Origin: CAUZFZ01 sp963579025 | Lineage (GTDB): Bacteria; Planctomycetota; Planctomycetia; Planctomycetales; Planctomycetaceae | Length of the DNA: 64,000 nt | Assembly: GCA_963579025.1 (NCBI GenBank) | Contig: CAUZFZ010000036.1 | Location: forward strand, 8,166-72,165 | Direction of reading: 5' to 3' | Shown here: piece by piece, positions 1 through 9,020 of the stretch | Numbering within the stretch: the stretch's first letter is position 1 | How the letters are laid out: each line of letters opens with the position of its first letter | Notes under the pieces: model-generated | Databases searched by the model: none | What the model saw: only the letters and a program-made list of their open reading frames with translations | What the model was told of the DNA's origin: nothing | Made by a program: the position numbers and the translations under genes

Positions 1-1032
1 GCTGTTGACCAGCTCATCGCCCGGCGAGTTGCCCAGACTCTGGTCCTGACTGGGCAGGATCTGCTGCGGAACGAACGCAAAGATGAATTGATGGTCCGGG
101 TTTATGAAGTCGATTCGCTCGACGCGTTCTTCTGTCGGCCCACGATCGATGGCCGAGGTCACCTGTGCGGTTTCGCCAAGCAGAAGGGTCCTTGAGTCTG
201 CCTGGTAGAACGCGACCTCTTTGCCGCCCTGTTGACTCACCCACAGGTCATTTCCGTTGTGATCGCGTTTCTCCACGGCGGGCAGGTTGGAAAAATCGTC
301 CTCGGTTAACTCCTTGTTGAGTCGCATCACGGCAACCATTTTCGGATCGGCCGCCTGGACCATCTGCGGTTGCCCAGCCGCCCCGCCAAACAGGTTCTGT
401 CGCTGCTCGTACAGGTCCCCGGCGCCAACGACTGCCAGCGTGATCGAGTCAATATCGCTCGACTCGACGGGCAGTCCCTGCTGCGTGGCATTCTGCATCG
501 CCAGCTTCATCAGCTCACTGTTTCGCAGTGGTGCCAGAATTGGGGCATTCCACATCTCTTTCGGCCTGGCCTGCACGAAAACATCAGCGTCGGTCGGCAG
601 CCAGGCGAGGTTAATGACGTTGGAAACACCGCCGCCGCCGCCCATCAGAAACATGACCAGTCCGACCAGCAGCCCCAAAGCCGTTACGACTCCAGCGCCA
701 ATGCCCAGGCCCACCAGCCACGCGGGCGTGCCCGTGCCCCGTTTCTTCTTCTTTTTCTTCTTCGAGCCAGACTTCGAACCGGACGAACGCTTTGGTGCGG
801 GCGCCCCGTAATCGTCTCCGTCGCCGTAATCATCACCGTAGTCGTCTTCGTAGCCGGCCTCTTCGTAGCCTTCGTCTTCCCACTCATCTTCGGGTTCTGG
901 TGCAGGCGCTTTGAACGGCTTGACGGTGAATCGCTCACCGCATTTCGGACACGGAACCTGCTTCCCGAACGCGGACTTCGATTTGAGCTTGAGTGTCTTG
1001 CGGCAGTGTGGACAACGGGACTGAAGAGCCAT
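1..1032 (-). CDS. Zinc-ribbon, single-TM protein of unknown function (3' end outside window)
   Basis: The reading frame is open from an ATG at 1032 to the first base of the window, so the C-terminus is missing. Residues 1-35 form a zinc ribbon with paired cysteines C7/C10 and C28/C31. An acidic Glu/Asp/Tyr-rich stretch (about 45-76) and a lysine run (about 91-98) follow, then one hydrophobic segment (about 104-130). The remaining ~210 residues resemble an extracytoplasmic domain. I infer a membrane-anchored protein with the ribbon in the cytoplasm. It lies 152 bp downstream of the secreted-protein gene ending at 1185, in the same direction. The domain after the membrane segment has the flavour of the secreted proteins at 1185-3194 and 9021-10775, but I cannot name a family. 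No function is assigned. Confidence 0.8.
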   Translation of the reverse strand, partial: MALQSRCPHCRKTLKLKSKSAFGKQVPCPKCGERFTVKPFKAPAPEPEDEWEDEGYEEAGYEDDYGDDYGDGDDYGAPAPKRSSGSKSGSKKKKKKKRGTGTPAWLVGLGIGAGVVTALGLLVGLVMFLMGGGGGVSNVINLAWLPTDADVFVQARPKEMWNAPILAPLRNSELMKLAMQNATQQGLPVESSDIDSITLAVVGAGDLYEQRQNLFGGAAGQPQMVQAADPKMVAVMRLNKELTEDDFSNLPAVEKRDHNGNDLWVSQQGGKEVAFYQADSRTLLLGETAQVTSAIDRGPTEERVERIDFINPDHQFIFAFVPQQILPSQDQSLGNSPGDELVNS

Positions 1033-1184
1033 GACGGACCCCGATCGGGTTGAATGAGTTGATTGCGCCGCGAACTGACCGCCAGCGCGGATGTAATGAT
1101 GCCCACAGAGAAGGCAATTGGACAAGGGTGTTCCGCAGGCGGTCAGGAATGACCGGCCAGAATCGCCAGCGTTGTTGTTTCTCG

Positions 1185-3194
1185 TCAGAACCACCAGGAG
1201 CGTGCCCGCTTCAAATCGGCAATCGAAATTCGCCATTGAAGCAGTACGAAGTCCGGCTGGACTGTCAGGCCGATTCCCGTGAGCTCTGCATCTTCGGCCT
1301 GGTCACCGTTCTTAGCCTGGTCAGCTTTGTCATCGGCTTCCTCGCTGGGAGCCTTCGGCGTCACCAAATCCATCAGGCGGCTGATTCCAATCCGAAACTC
1401 CGCACCACGGCGCGGGTGCAGGGGGCTTGTTGCGATTCGCTGCGAAGGAGCAGCAGCCAGGCCGGGAGCGTTGGTGTCCAGATTCTTCAACGTACGATCC
1501 AGCAGTGACACATCGGAACCGAGCAGCACCACCAGGCGTTCTCCATCCGGGACGAGTCGAATCTGTCGCCAGCCCGGACCGAGGAGGACTCGTAACTGCG
1601 CCTCGACCTTTGATCCCGGCGCCGTTTGCATTTCAACGACGTGGACTGCGTGACCAACACGCCGCTCCGCCGAGCTGTGAAGCACGAACGTTGGTTTTGC
1701 CTCGCGAATGATCCCAGGCTTCAGTGCCTCATCGCGGGCCTGCTTGATTTTGAGACCAATTCGCTCGGCGATTCGCTGCGCTCGGCGTTTGACCTCCAGA
1801 GAACGACTCTGCTGCGCGGCTTCAACCATCGACAGCGCGGGCTCTCCAATCAGCGTGAGACGGGTCGTTGCGGATTGCCGCACGGTGTAGCTTCGATCTC
1901 CGAGTTTGCGGACCAGGTTCCGAATGACCTGTTCGGTTACCGGTGGCAGGGCTTCGCCCGGCGGTGTGAGCGGCAGCCCGGTTCCGTCGATCAGTCCAGC
2001 CAGGTCACGCATCTCGAAGAGAAGTTGTTCGGCATCGTCGGAATCCAGCACAGCGACAAGACTGGCCATGCCGTGTGTTTCCGGCGTCGCGTTGCGATAC
2101 AGGGCCGTGCGATAGGCGCGGACGCGTCCCCACACTTCGCCGAACAAGCCCAGCAGTTCAAGCTGTTGGACCTCGCTTAGAAACTTGTGCCGATCAAAAC
2201 CCTTCAGGCTGGGGGTGAACGTGCGAGATGCCTCGCGAGCCAGAACGGCCATCGCCGGCAGCGAGGTCTCGCCTTCGACATGGGCTGCGTGAGTCACCAG
2301 TACGTCCGCATCTGGCAACCCCCGTAACGTCGATGGAATGTCATTGGGATTGAATCGCCGTATCACGGTCTGGATCGCGTCGTGATACTTCGGATCAAAG
2401 ATGACGTCGAAGTTGAACGCCAGCCCCCGATCGACGCGCACGCTGAGCAGAGCCCAGGTCACGGCCTTGAACGTCGAGAAAAACTCCTTGACGGCTTCTT
2501 TTTCTTCCGGGTCGAGGTCGTCGTTCTTTTCGATCCAGTCGCCGGACTGTTTTGCAAACATGGCTCCGCCATCGATTTCGTCGGAGGCGGCGTTCCCCGC
2601 GGCAATGATGTCGGCAGCAAGCACTGCCTCGCGGCGTGCTGCGGGGATCAGCTCGGTCAACGGCTTCCGGGCTCGCACGATGGGAAACAGACTTTTGTCG
2701 CTGGCAATCCAGATGTAATCACCATGCAACTGGCAGTACCGCTTCTTGTATCCAAGTTCGCCTTTACCCTCGGTGATTGTGCCTTGCTCCAGCTCGGCCC
2801 GAGTGGTCTTGAGCAACATTGCGACCTTGTCGAGGTCCTTAACCGCGACACCCACCGCGACCGGATATCGTCCGCTCCGTGACCCGTCCACGAACTTACG
2901 CTCAAACCAGACCGCGCCACACGGGCGATCGTCATCAATCTGCGGGCCCAGATGCAGCGTCGCACCGACCATCTGGCCGATCATGGAGAACGCGGCAACC
3001 CAGCCGAATTCGGCGCTCAGGTCGTCACCTCGCGCCTTCAGCTCGTTGACATTACGAAACAGCAATGCTCCGACAGCCGACTGCGGAACCAGGTCCGTCA
3101 TGAACTGAACGGGAGCCTGGGTGCGGTCCTCCTGGGCGAATGATGTAGTGGACCCCAGAACGAACGCAGTCAGAACGGCCAGTAACTTCCACAT
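1185..3194 (-). CDS. Secreted protein of unknown function, 669 aa
   Basis: The protein starts with a clear signal peptide (residues 1-20, ending SFAQ). An AGGAG ribosome-binding site lies 7 bases before the ATG, which fixes the start. After the leader comes a long region without membrane segments. Around residues 410-465 there is a helical stretch resembling a HEAT/ARM unit (arginine and leucine rich, with a pattern like VRKLGDRSYTVRQSAT). The last ~60 residues contain a charged Asp/Glu/Lys-rich patch. I recognise the general type as a planctomycete periplasmic or surface protein, not a characterised family. It precedes the zinc-ribbon membrane protein at 1-1032 on the same strand, so the two could be co-transcribed. 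Confidence 0.8.
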   Translation of the reverse strand: MWKLLAVLTAFVLGSTTSFAQEDRTQAPVQFMTDLVPQSAVGALLFRNVNELKARGDDLSAEFGWVAAFSMIGQMVGATLHLGPQIDDDRPCGAVWFERKFVDGSRSGRYPVAVGVAVKDLDKVAMLLKTTRAELEQGTITEGKGELGYKKRYCQLHGDYIWIASDKSLFPIVRARKPLTELIPAARREAVLAADIIAAGNAASDEIDGGAMFAKQSGDWIEKNDDLDPEEKEAVKEFFSTFKAVTWALLSVRVDRGLAFNFDVIFDPKYHDAIQTVIRRFNPNDIPSTLRGLPDADVLVTHAAHVEGETSLPAMAVLAREASRTFTPSLKGFDRHKFLSEVQQLELLGLFGEVWGRVRAYRTALYRNATPETHGMASLVAVLDSDDAEQLLFEMRDLAGLIDGTGLPLTPPGEALPPVTEQVIRNLVRKLGDRSYTVRQSATTRLTLIGEPALSMVEAAQQSRSLEVKRRAQRIAERIGLKIKQARDEALKPGIIREAKPTFVLHSSAERRVGHAVHVVEMQTAPGSKVEAQLRVLLGPGWRQIRLVPDGERLVVLLGSDVSLLDRTLKNLDTNAPGLAAAPSQRIATSPLHPRRGAEFRIGISRLMDLVTPKAPSEEADDKADQAKNGDQAEDAELTGIGLTVQPDFVLLQWRISIADLKRARSWWF

Positions 3195-3398
3195 CAGGGG
3201 ACTCCTGCGAAATGACGCGATTAATTCGGGCGTGCAATTTGATCAGACAAGTTCGATCATCTACCGGATACTGCTGGGACGTGCCAGTTGTTTCAGTTCA
3301 GTCCAGACGGCCGCATAATGCCGGTGTGGACTGCTGATGAGCGACGATTCTGATGGTTGACGTAAAGAATTCATATTTACCGCACGCAGGGTCAATCC

Positions 3399-4400
3399 AT
3401 GAGCCAGATCCGTTACGGGCAGGTCGGAGTCGGACACGCGCACGCGAGCAAGATGTCCGTGTATCGCGAATCGGACGATTACGAAGTTGTCGGTGTCGTC
3501 GAACCGGATGCTGAGCTGCGTCGTCGCGCTGAAGCTCAGCCGGCCTACCGGGATCTGAAGTGGATGACGCAGGACGAATTGCTGAACGTGCCTGGACTGC
3601 AGGTCGTGGGGGTGGAGACTCGCGTTCGTGATTTGCTCGACACCGCCGAAACCTGCGTTGCGGCCGGGAAGCACATTCACATCGACAAGCCGGCCGGCGA
3701 GTCGTTGCCGCAGTTCCGTCGTATCCTGGACGCTGCGTCGAAGGTGCATCTGGCCGTCCAGATGGGCTACATGTATCGATACAACCCGGCCGTTGTGATG
3801 ATGCGCGATTTTCTGAAGAAAGGCTGGCTGGGCGAACCGTTTGAAGTGCACACGGTGATGAGCAAAGTCATTGCCGCCTCCAGCCGCCGCGGGCTCGCTG
3901 AATACGCAGGCGGAACCATGTTCGAGCTGGGCTGCCACATCCTCGACCTGGTCGTCGGCGTCCTGGGTGAGCCGACGGAGGTTCATGGCTTCAATCAACA
4001 CTCGTCGTCCATCGACGACACGCTGGTCGACAACATGCTCGCAACGCTCGTCTATCCGCGGGCGATCGCCACTGTGAAGTCGAGTGCTATGGAGGTTGAC
4101 GGCTTTGCGCGGCGACATTTCGTGGTGTGCGGAACTGAGGGCACGTTTCACATTCAGCCGCTGGACAATCCCGGTGTCCGCGTTGCGCTGTCGACCAATC
4201 GCGGAAAGTACAGCAAGGGCTATCAGACGATCGAATTCAACGGTTACCGCCGCTATGTCGGCGATGCCGCCGATCTGGCGAAGATCGTTCGCGGAGAGAA
4301 GGATGCCGACTTCAACTACGAGCACGACCTGACAGTGCAGGAGACGCTGCTCAAGGCCAGCGGCCTCGGTGGTTCTCCGAAACGTCTCTCGGCCCACTGA
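3399..4400 (+). CDS. Gfo/Idh/MocA family oxidoreductase
   Basis: This is a 333-residue NAD(P)-dependent oxidoreductase of the glucose-fructose oxidoreductase / inositol dehydrogenase type. The N-terminal half is a Rossmann fold; the usual GxGxxG is replaced by GVGHAH near residues 8-13, which is common in this family. The dinucleotide-fold end carries the typical HIDKPAGE motif (a variant of EKP, around residue 93), and the C-terminal alpha/beta domain contains GCHILDLV. There is no signal peptide, so it should be cytoplasmic. Planctomycetes carry many paralogues acting on sugars or sugar acids; the substrate here cannot be told. It is divergent from the secreted protein at 1185-3194 and convergent with the DUF1080 gene. 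Confidence 0.9.
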   Translation: MSQIRYGQVGVGHAHASKMSVYRESDDYEVVGVVEPDAELRRRAEAQPAYRDLKWMTQDELLNVPGLQVVGVETRVRDLLDTAETCVAAGKHIHIDKPAGESLPQFRRILDAASKVHLAVQMGYMYRYNPAVVMMRDFLKKGWLGEPFEVHTVMSKVIAASSRRGLAEYAGGTMFELGCHILDLVVGVLGEPTEVHGFNQHSSSIDDTLVDNMLATLVYPRAIATVKSSAMEVDGFARRHFVVCGTEGTFHIQPLDNPGVRVALSTNRGKYSKGYQTIEFNGYRRYVGDAADLAKIVRGEKDADFNYEHDLTVQETLLKASGLGGSPKRLSAH

Positions 4401-4412
4401 CATTGGCGGGCG

Positions 4413-4430
4413 AGCCGGATAAATCCGGCT
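4413..4430. terminator. Perfect hairpin between convergent genes
   Basis: AGCCGGAT and ATCCGGCT form an 8-bp perfect inverted repeat around a 2-base centre, midway in the 54-bp gap between two convergent genes. No clear T-run follows on either strand, so it may be a bidirectional stop signal or a small dispersed palindrome. Confidence 0.45.
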
Positions 4431-4454
4431 ACTACAAACTGTGGAGACGAACTC

Positions 4455-5762
4455 TCAGGGCAGTTCCGCGACCCGTAGGTTTCGGAAGGACAGGTCGGTC
4501 GTTTCATCGTGACCCTGCAGACTGATCGGACCAGCGTCCGTCTTCCGCCCGCGACGTGGATTCGGATCCGGTTCCCGCTCGTCCTGCCACTCCGTCACTT
4601 GAAAGCCATTGACCCAGACGGCGATTCGCGGACCGTTTGCGATCAGCGTGGTTGTGAACCACTCGTTGTCGTTGGGCACGACCCAGCGTGCGGTCGTCCG
4701 GCGGAAGATGGCTCCCGTACCGGCTTTGTCTTTGGGCTGACGTCGATCGCCGTCGGCAAACACATTTTCAAGCTGCAATTCGTAACCGTTCGATGGTGCC
4801 TCGTCCGTTCCAGGCATTAAACGGAAAAAGACGCCGCTGTTCAGCCCGTCACCGTTGATCTTCGATTCGAACTGGAGCACGAAGTCCGACCATGCTGTCT
4901 CACTTTCCAGAAATCCAGGGCCGTTCTTCAGGGCGATCGACTCGTCGACCACGGCGAATTCGCTTTTCGATCCTGGCACTTCACGCCAACCCGTCAGGTC
5001 AGTCCCGTTGAAGATCGACTTCGTGCCAAGTGGACGCAGGGCGACATTGCGGAAGCGGATCAGCCCGGCGTTCTTCTGCAAACCGATCAGCCCGCTCAGA
5101 CGCACGCCTGCTGTTTCGTCCGTGTGATCGAGCACTTCTTCACCATCGAGGCTGACGCGAATGCGGTTGCCTTCGCAGCGCACATGAAACGACTTCCACA
5201 CTTCCTCGCCCGTGACCACATGCGTTGGCTGAGCCCGAGCGACCAGCGAGGCCGTCTTGAACTCCTTATGCGAGTCGCAGATGTTGAGTTCATAACACTG
5301 CGTCGTCACTGCGGAAGGTCCCGGTGGTGTGGTGGCGAATTCGGGCACGCACCGCAGGAAGACACCACTGTTGCCGTCCTTCTCGATCCAGTAATCACAG
5401 CGTAGTTCGTAGTCGGCAAACGGCACTGTTGTGAGCAGCAAGCCAGGCTCGCCTTCACTGGCTTCGATGACACCGTCTTCAGTCACGTGCCAGTTGATGT
5501 CGTTATTCGGTTGCCAGCCAGCCAGTGTCTGACCGTCGAAAAGCTGAATCCATCCGTCACGAATTTCTTCGGCGGTCAACTGAATGACTGGCTCGGATTC
5601 AAGCGGCAGACGATGCGGCTCGGTCGATTTCAGAACAGGCTTCGCCGGCGGGGATTCCACAGGTGTACCTGTCGGCGGTTTGACAGGAGTCGGCTCTTCA
5701 CCCTTGCAGCCACATGCGACGAACGAGAGTGTAAGTATGAGTAGAATCAGGCGATCATTCAT
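4455..5762 (-). CDS. Lipoprotein with two DUF1080 (3-keto-disaccharide hydrolase-like) domains
   Basis: The start is the ATG at 5762 because GGAG lies 6 bases upstream and the protein then opens with a lipoprotein signal (hydrophobic LILLILTLSFVA followed by a cysteine). Longer in-frame versions would bury this signal. The 435-residue protein has two copies of the concanavalin-like DUF1080 fold. The first covers roughly 65-235 (WIQLFDGQTLAGW and later NSGVFLRC). The second covers about 245-430 (SIFNGTDLTGW and NSGVFFRL). DUF1080 members include 3-keto-disaccharide hydrolases and are abundant in planctomycetes, often near Gfo/Idh/MocA enzymes such as the neighbour at 3399. I infer an envelope-anchored role in glycan handling; the precise substrate is unknown. 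Confidence 0.88.
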   Translation of the reverse strand: MNDRLILLILTLSFVACGCKGEEPTPVKPPTGTPVESPPAKPVLKSTEPHRLPLESEPVIQLTAEEIRDGWIQLFDGQTLAGWQPNNDINWHVTEDGVIEASEGEPGLLLTTVPFADYELRCDYWIEKDGNSGVFLRCVPEFATTPPGPSAVTTQCYELNICDSHKEFKTASLVARAQPTHVVTGEEVWKSFHVRCEGNRIRVSLDGEEVLDHTDETAGVRLSGLIGLQKNAGLIRFRNVALRPLGTKSIFNGTDLTGWREVPGSKSEFAVVDESIALKNGPGFLESETAWSDFVLQFESKINGDGLNSGVFFRLMPGTDEAPSNGYELQLENVFADGDRRQPKDKAGTGAIFRRTTARWVVPNDNEWFTTTLIANGPRIAVWVNGFQVTEWQDEREPDPNPRRGRKTDAGPISLQGHDETTDLSFRNLRVAELP

Positions 5763-5919
5763 GTGGGGCTCCATATTTATTGGCTCTGGCCGCTCCATAT
5801 TGACTCGGAGCTTTTCGAGTTCAGCCACGGCATCATAGAGCCGCGCAAGTTCGATACCACGTCACGCCGTCGATGGCTGCGAAGTAACGGCCTGGCTTTG
5901 GGGAGCAGAGAATCTGAGC

Positions 5920-6879
5920 ATGTCAGAGATCAACCACGTCGACCGACAGCCTCAGGCCAACCTGCCCTTCTCTGCGGTGATTGTCTTGCTGCTGGTTTCC
6001 GGCACTGCACTTGGGCAGAGTCACGTTCCCGTGACGGCACTGGCCATTTCTCCCGATGGCGACACTGTGATTTCAGGTGGTCAGAACGGAATCAACGACG
6101 CGCGTTTTGAGACACGGATACCTCACATTCATGAGCTGGCGTTTTCATCGGATGGTAAGTGGTTGGCTGCGACCGGTGGCGAACCGGCGGAGAGTGGTGG
6201 CATTGAACTGTTCCCGACTGCTGACGATTCACCACCGCCGCGGCGATATGCAGAACTGGCCGACGATGTGATTTACGCGGCGGTCTGGTCGCCGGATGGC
6301 TTGTTGCTGGCACTGGCGAGTCTGGATGGGAGCTGTGCATTGTTGCGACCTGGCGATGGGCAGATCGTGCGACGGATTCGCGGTCACTCGCGCGGCGTCG
6401 CAGCGGTGCAGTTTTTGTCTAACGAAGTGCTGGTCACGGCCAGTCTCGATCACACAATCCGTGTGTGGCGGGTCGAGGACGGTGAACTGCAGCGGACACT
6501 GAAAAACCACACGGGGCCCGTCTCTGGTCTTGCCGTGCGTCCAATGACGAGTGTCGGTCCGCCGATGCTCGCTTCGGTCAGTCATGATCGGACGGTGCGA
6601 CTCTGGCAACCGACGATCGGGCGCATGGTGCGGTTCGTACGGCTCGACTCACGGCCGCAAAGTGTCGCGTGGTATCCAGACGGCTCGCGACTGGTGGTCG
6701 CTGGCCTGGATGGCGAGGTACGGATCATCGACCCGGACACTGTTCAGATCGAACACCGACTGCCGGCGATCAAGTCTCACGCGTGGTGCCTTGTGGTGAC
6801 GCCGGACGGTCGGCAGATCATTGTGGCTGGTGGCGGCGGTGAGGTTGCTCGGCTACCCGTTCCGCGGCCGGCACGATGA
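5920..6879 (+). CDS. Secreted WD40-repeat protein
   Basis: A 319-residue protein with an N-terminal hydrophobic leader (about 17-33, ending TALGQ) followed by WD40 blades. Typical blade ends are visible: DHTIRVWRVEDGE and HDRTVRLWQPTIG, plus several SPDG / YPDGS / TPDGR turns that open the next blade. About six blades can be traced, enough for one propeller. It probably acts outside the cytoplasm as a binding scaffold. No catalytic domain is fused. It is followed by a 350-bp non-coding stretch before the DegP gene. Confidence 0.82.
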   Translation: MSEINHVDRQPQANLPFSAVIVLLLVSGTALGQSHVPVTALAISPDGDTVISGGQNGINDARFETRIPHIHELAFSSDGKWLAATGGEPAESGGIELFPTADDSPPPRRYAELADDVIYAAVWSPDGLLLALASLDGSCALLRPGDGQIVRRIRGHSRGVAAVQFLSNEVLVTASLDHTIRVWRVEDGELQRTLKNHTGPVSGLAVRPMTSVGPPMLASVSHDRTVRLWQPTIGRMVRFVRLDSRPQSVAWYPDGSRLVVAGLDGEVRIIDPDTVQIEHRLPAIKSHAWCLVVTPDGRQIIVAGGGGEVARLPVPRPAR

Positions 6880-7230
6880 GTCAATCACCAGGACTTCCAG
6901 GATTTCGTCAAGAATGGGTCAGATTCTGACAGTCCGGCTCGCACGGCTCAGATCGGGCGTGGCGCATGGTCGTTTTGAATGAGGATGATGTCCCGAAATC
7001 GGTCGGCGGATGATCGCCACTCTGGGACGGAATCTCGGTATTCGACGGCTGTTATTCAACAAATCACTCACGATGAACGTAACCAGTGCATCAATGGTGG
7101 ACCTGCTGACAATTCCGGCTTCACTGCGACCGGTCTGATCGCTAATTTTCGATCACCCACCTCGTCGCAGGGAGTGGGAGGGCGGCGGGGCTTCCGGATT
7201 CGACAGTTAGATTATGGGGGAGAAACGACC

Positions 7231-8712
7231 ATGCGAGCATTACGGACCCAGGCACACTGGATGATTGCCTTGATCGGTGGATTCTGTCTTGTAGCCGCTG
7301 CCGTCAGTGTGGCCCAGCGACCCAGCCTGCCGGCATCCGTGGTGGCTCAAGACGCTCATGAACTCTCAACCGTGTTCCGCAGCGTCGCTGCCGAAACCCT
7401 GCCCTGTGTCGTCACGATCGAGACGCGCCAGAACGCACGGGAGATTGCCGACAACGAGATCCCGGACCAGCTTGACGAGTTCTTCCGAGCGGATCCGCGA
7501 CTCCGTGAGTTCTTTCGCCGTATGCCGCGTCAGACTCCGCCACAGCAGGGCATGGGGTCCGGATTCATTATCGATGCATCCGGCATCATCGCGACGAACA
7601 ACCACGTCGTGGCGGACGCCGACGAGATCGTTGTGCGTCTGCACGACGGGCGAGAATTTCGCGGCACCGAAGTTAAGACCGACGCGAGAACCGACATCGC
7701 GATCCTCCGGATCGATGCTGGCGGTCCGCTTCCGACACTCAAGTTCGGCGACAGCGATGGCGCTCAAATCGGTGACTGGGTGATCGCCGTCGGGAACCCG
7801 TTTGGTCATGAATTGACTGTCACATCGGGCATTATTTCCGCGAAGGGTCGCGGACCGGGGATTGCGGAACGTGAGGATTTTCTGCAGACCGATGCCGCGA
7901 TCAATCCCGGTAACAGCGGCGGTCCACTGCTGAATCTGCACGGCGACGTGATTGGCGTGAATACCGCCATCTCGTCACGCAGCGGCGGCTTTGACGGCAT
8001 CGGATTCGCCGTTCCCAGCCGCATGGCGTTGTGGGTGGTCAACCAACTCGTTGAAAAAGGCCGCGTCACGCGAGCCTACATCGGTATCAGCATTCAGCAG
8101 ATCTCGAGCGACCTGGCGAAGCAACTGCGTGTACGAGTTGGTGAGGGAGCCATTGTGACTCAGGTGCTCCCGGAGTCGCCGGGTGCCAAAGCCAGTCTGA
8201 CGCAAGGCGATGTCGTGCTGTCCCTGAATGGTTCGCAGGTGACGAGTCCCCGCAGTCTGCAGGGAATCGTTGAGAAGCTGGAGCTCGACAAAGAGTACAC
8301 CGTTGAGATTCTGCGTGATGGTGACCGTAAGCGACTTCCGATAGTGCTCCAGGAAATGCCGAACGATTACACGCTGGCCCGCGTGATGGGACGCCCGCAG
8401 CGCGAACGTCGGGAAGAGGCGGACGATCGAATCACAGTCGAGGACTTTGGATTCGAGGTTCAAGAGATCACGCCGGAACTTGCGGAACAGCTTAAAGTTG
8501 AAGCTGACAGTGGTGTCGTCGTCAGTTCTGTGGACGGCGACGGCAAAGCAAACGGCAAGCTACGCGCCGGAGATGTGATCGAGAAAGTCGGAAACGAGGC
8601 GGTCAAAGGCACGGACGAGTTCAACGCAGCTCTGAAAAACGCTGACTTGAAAAAAGGCCTGCTGCTCCTGGTGCGGACCGGCGACGCGACAAGATTCGAA
8701 GTGCTTCGCTGA
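7231..8712 (+). CDS. degP: DegP/HtrA-type periplasmic serine protease with two PDZ domains
   Basis: The ATG at 7231 follows a strong GGGGGAG site at 8 bases and begins a signal peptide (about 1-30); in-frame starts further upstream lack this. The 493-residue protein has the trypsin-like triad: His125 in ATNNHVVADA, Asp155 in RTDIAIL, Ser229 in NPGNSGGPL. Two PDZ domains follow (about 275-365 and 395-490; PGAKASLTQGDVV and NGKLRAGDVI mark their ligand loops). This is the full Do-family layout: an ATP-independent protease/chaperone of the periplasm. Gene symbol is by family; it could equally be called mucD or htrA. Confidence 0.93.
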   Translation: MRALRTQAHWMIALIGGFCLVAAAVSVAQRPSLPASVVAQDAHELSTVFRSVAAETLPCVVTIETRQNAREIADNEIPDQLDEFFRADPRLREFFRRMPRQTPPQQGMGSGFIIDASGIIATNNHVVADADEIVVRLHDGREFRGTEVKTDARTDIAILRIDAGGPLPTLKFGDSDGAQIGDWVIAVGNPFGHELTVTSGIISAKGRGPGIAEREDFLQTDAAINPGNSGGPLLNLHGDVIGVNTAISSRSGGFDGIGFAVPSRMALWVVNQLVEKGRVTRAYIGISIQQISSDLAKQLRVRVGEGAIVTQVLPESPGAKASLTQGDVVLSLNGSQVTSPRSLQGIVEKLELDKEYTVEILRDGDRKRLPIVLQEMPNDYTLARVMGRPQRERREEADDRITVEDFGFEVQEITPELAEQLKVEADSGVVVSSVDGDGKANGKLRAGDVIEKVGNEAVKGTDEFNAALKNADLKKGLLLLVRTGDATRFEVLR

Positions 8713-8749
8713 CGATTGACATCGGCGGCAGTTGATTGGCACAACAAGA

Positions 8750-8783
8750 CCCGGCTTTTGATGACCATCGAAGCCAGGTTTTT
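8750..8783 (+). terminator. Candidate intrinsic terminator after degP
   Basis: An imperfect stem (GGCTT..GATG pairing with CATCGAAGCC, one bulged T) is followed by a run of five T. It lies about 40 bp past the protease stop codon. Confidence 0.45.
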
Positions 8784-9020
8784 CCATGCGCTGCGGCAAT
8801 TTGATTCTGGAATTGCTGTCGGAACAGGCGACCTGGCTCGTGCCAACCGCCGCGGAATCCTGTCGGTTGTGCGTTGTCCAATGAAACTGTGCAATGGGAC
8901 GTCGGGTAGTGCGTACCGGTTTCTTGTTTTGCTTCTCGCCCAGCCAGAAACCCACACGCCAAAGTGTTGTTCAATGGGCTTGTTCGCGAATCATGACTAA
9001 TATTGCATGAGGAATTTCCT

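Noticed and set aside
3261..4403. 380-codon open frame antisense to the Gfo/Idh/MocA gene
   Set aside because: It lies wholly over a clear oxidoreductase on the other strand and has no recognisable domain; the open frame follows from codon bias.
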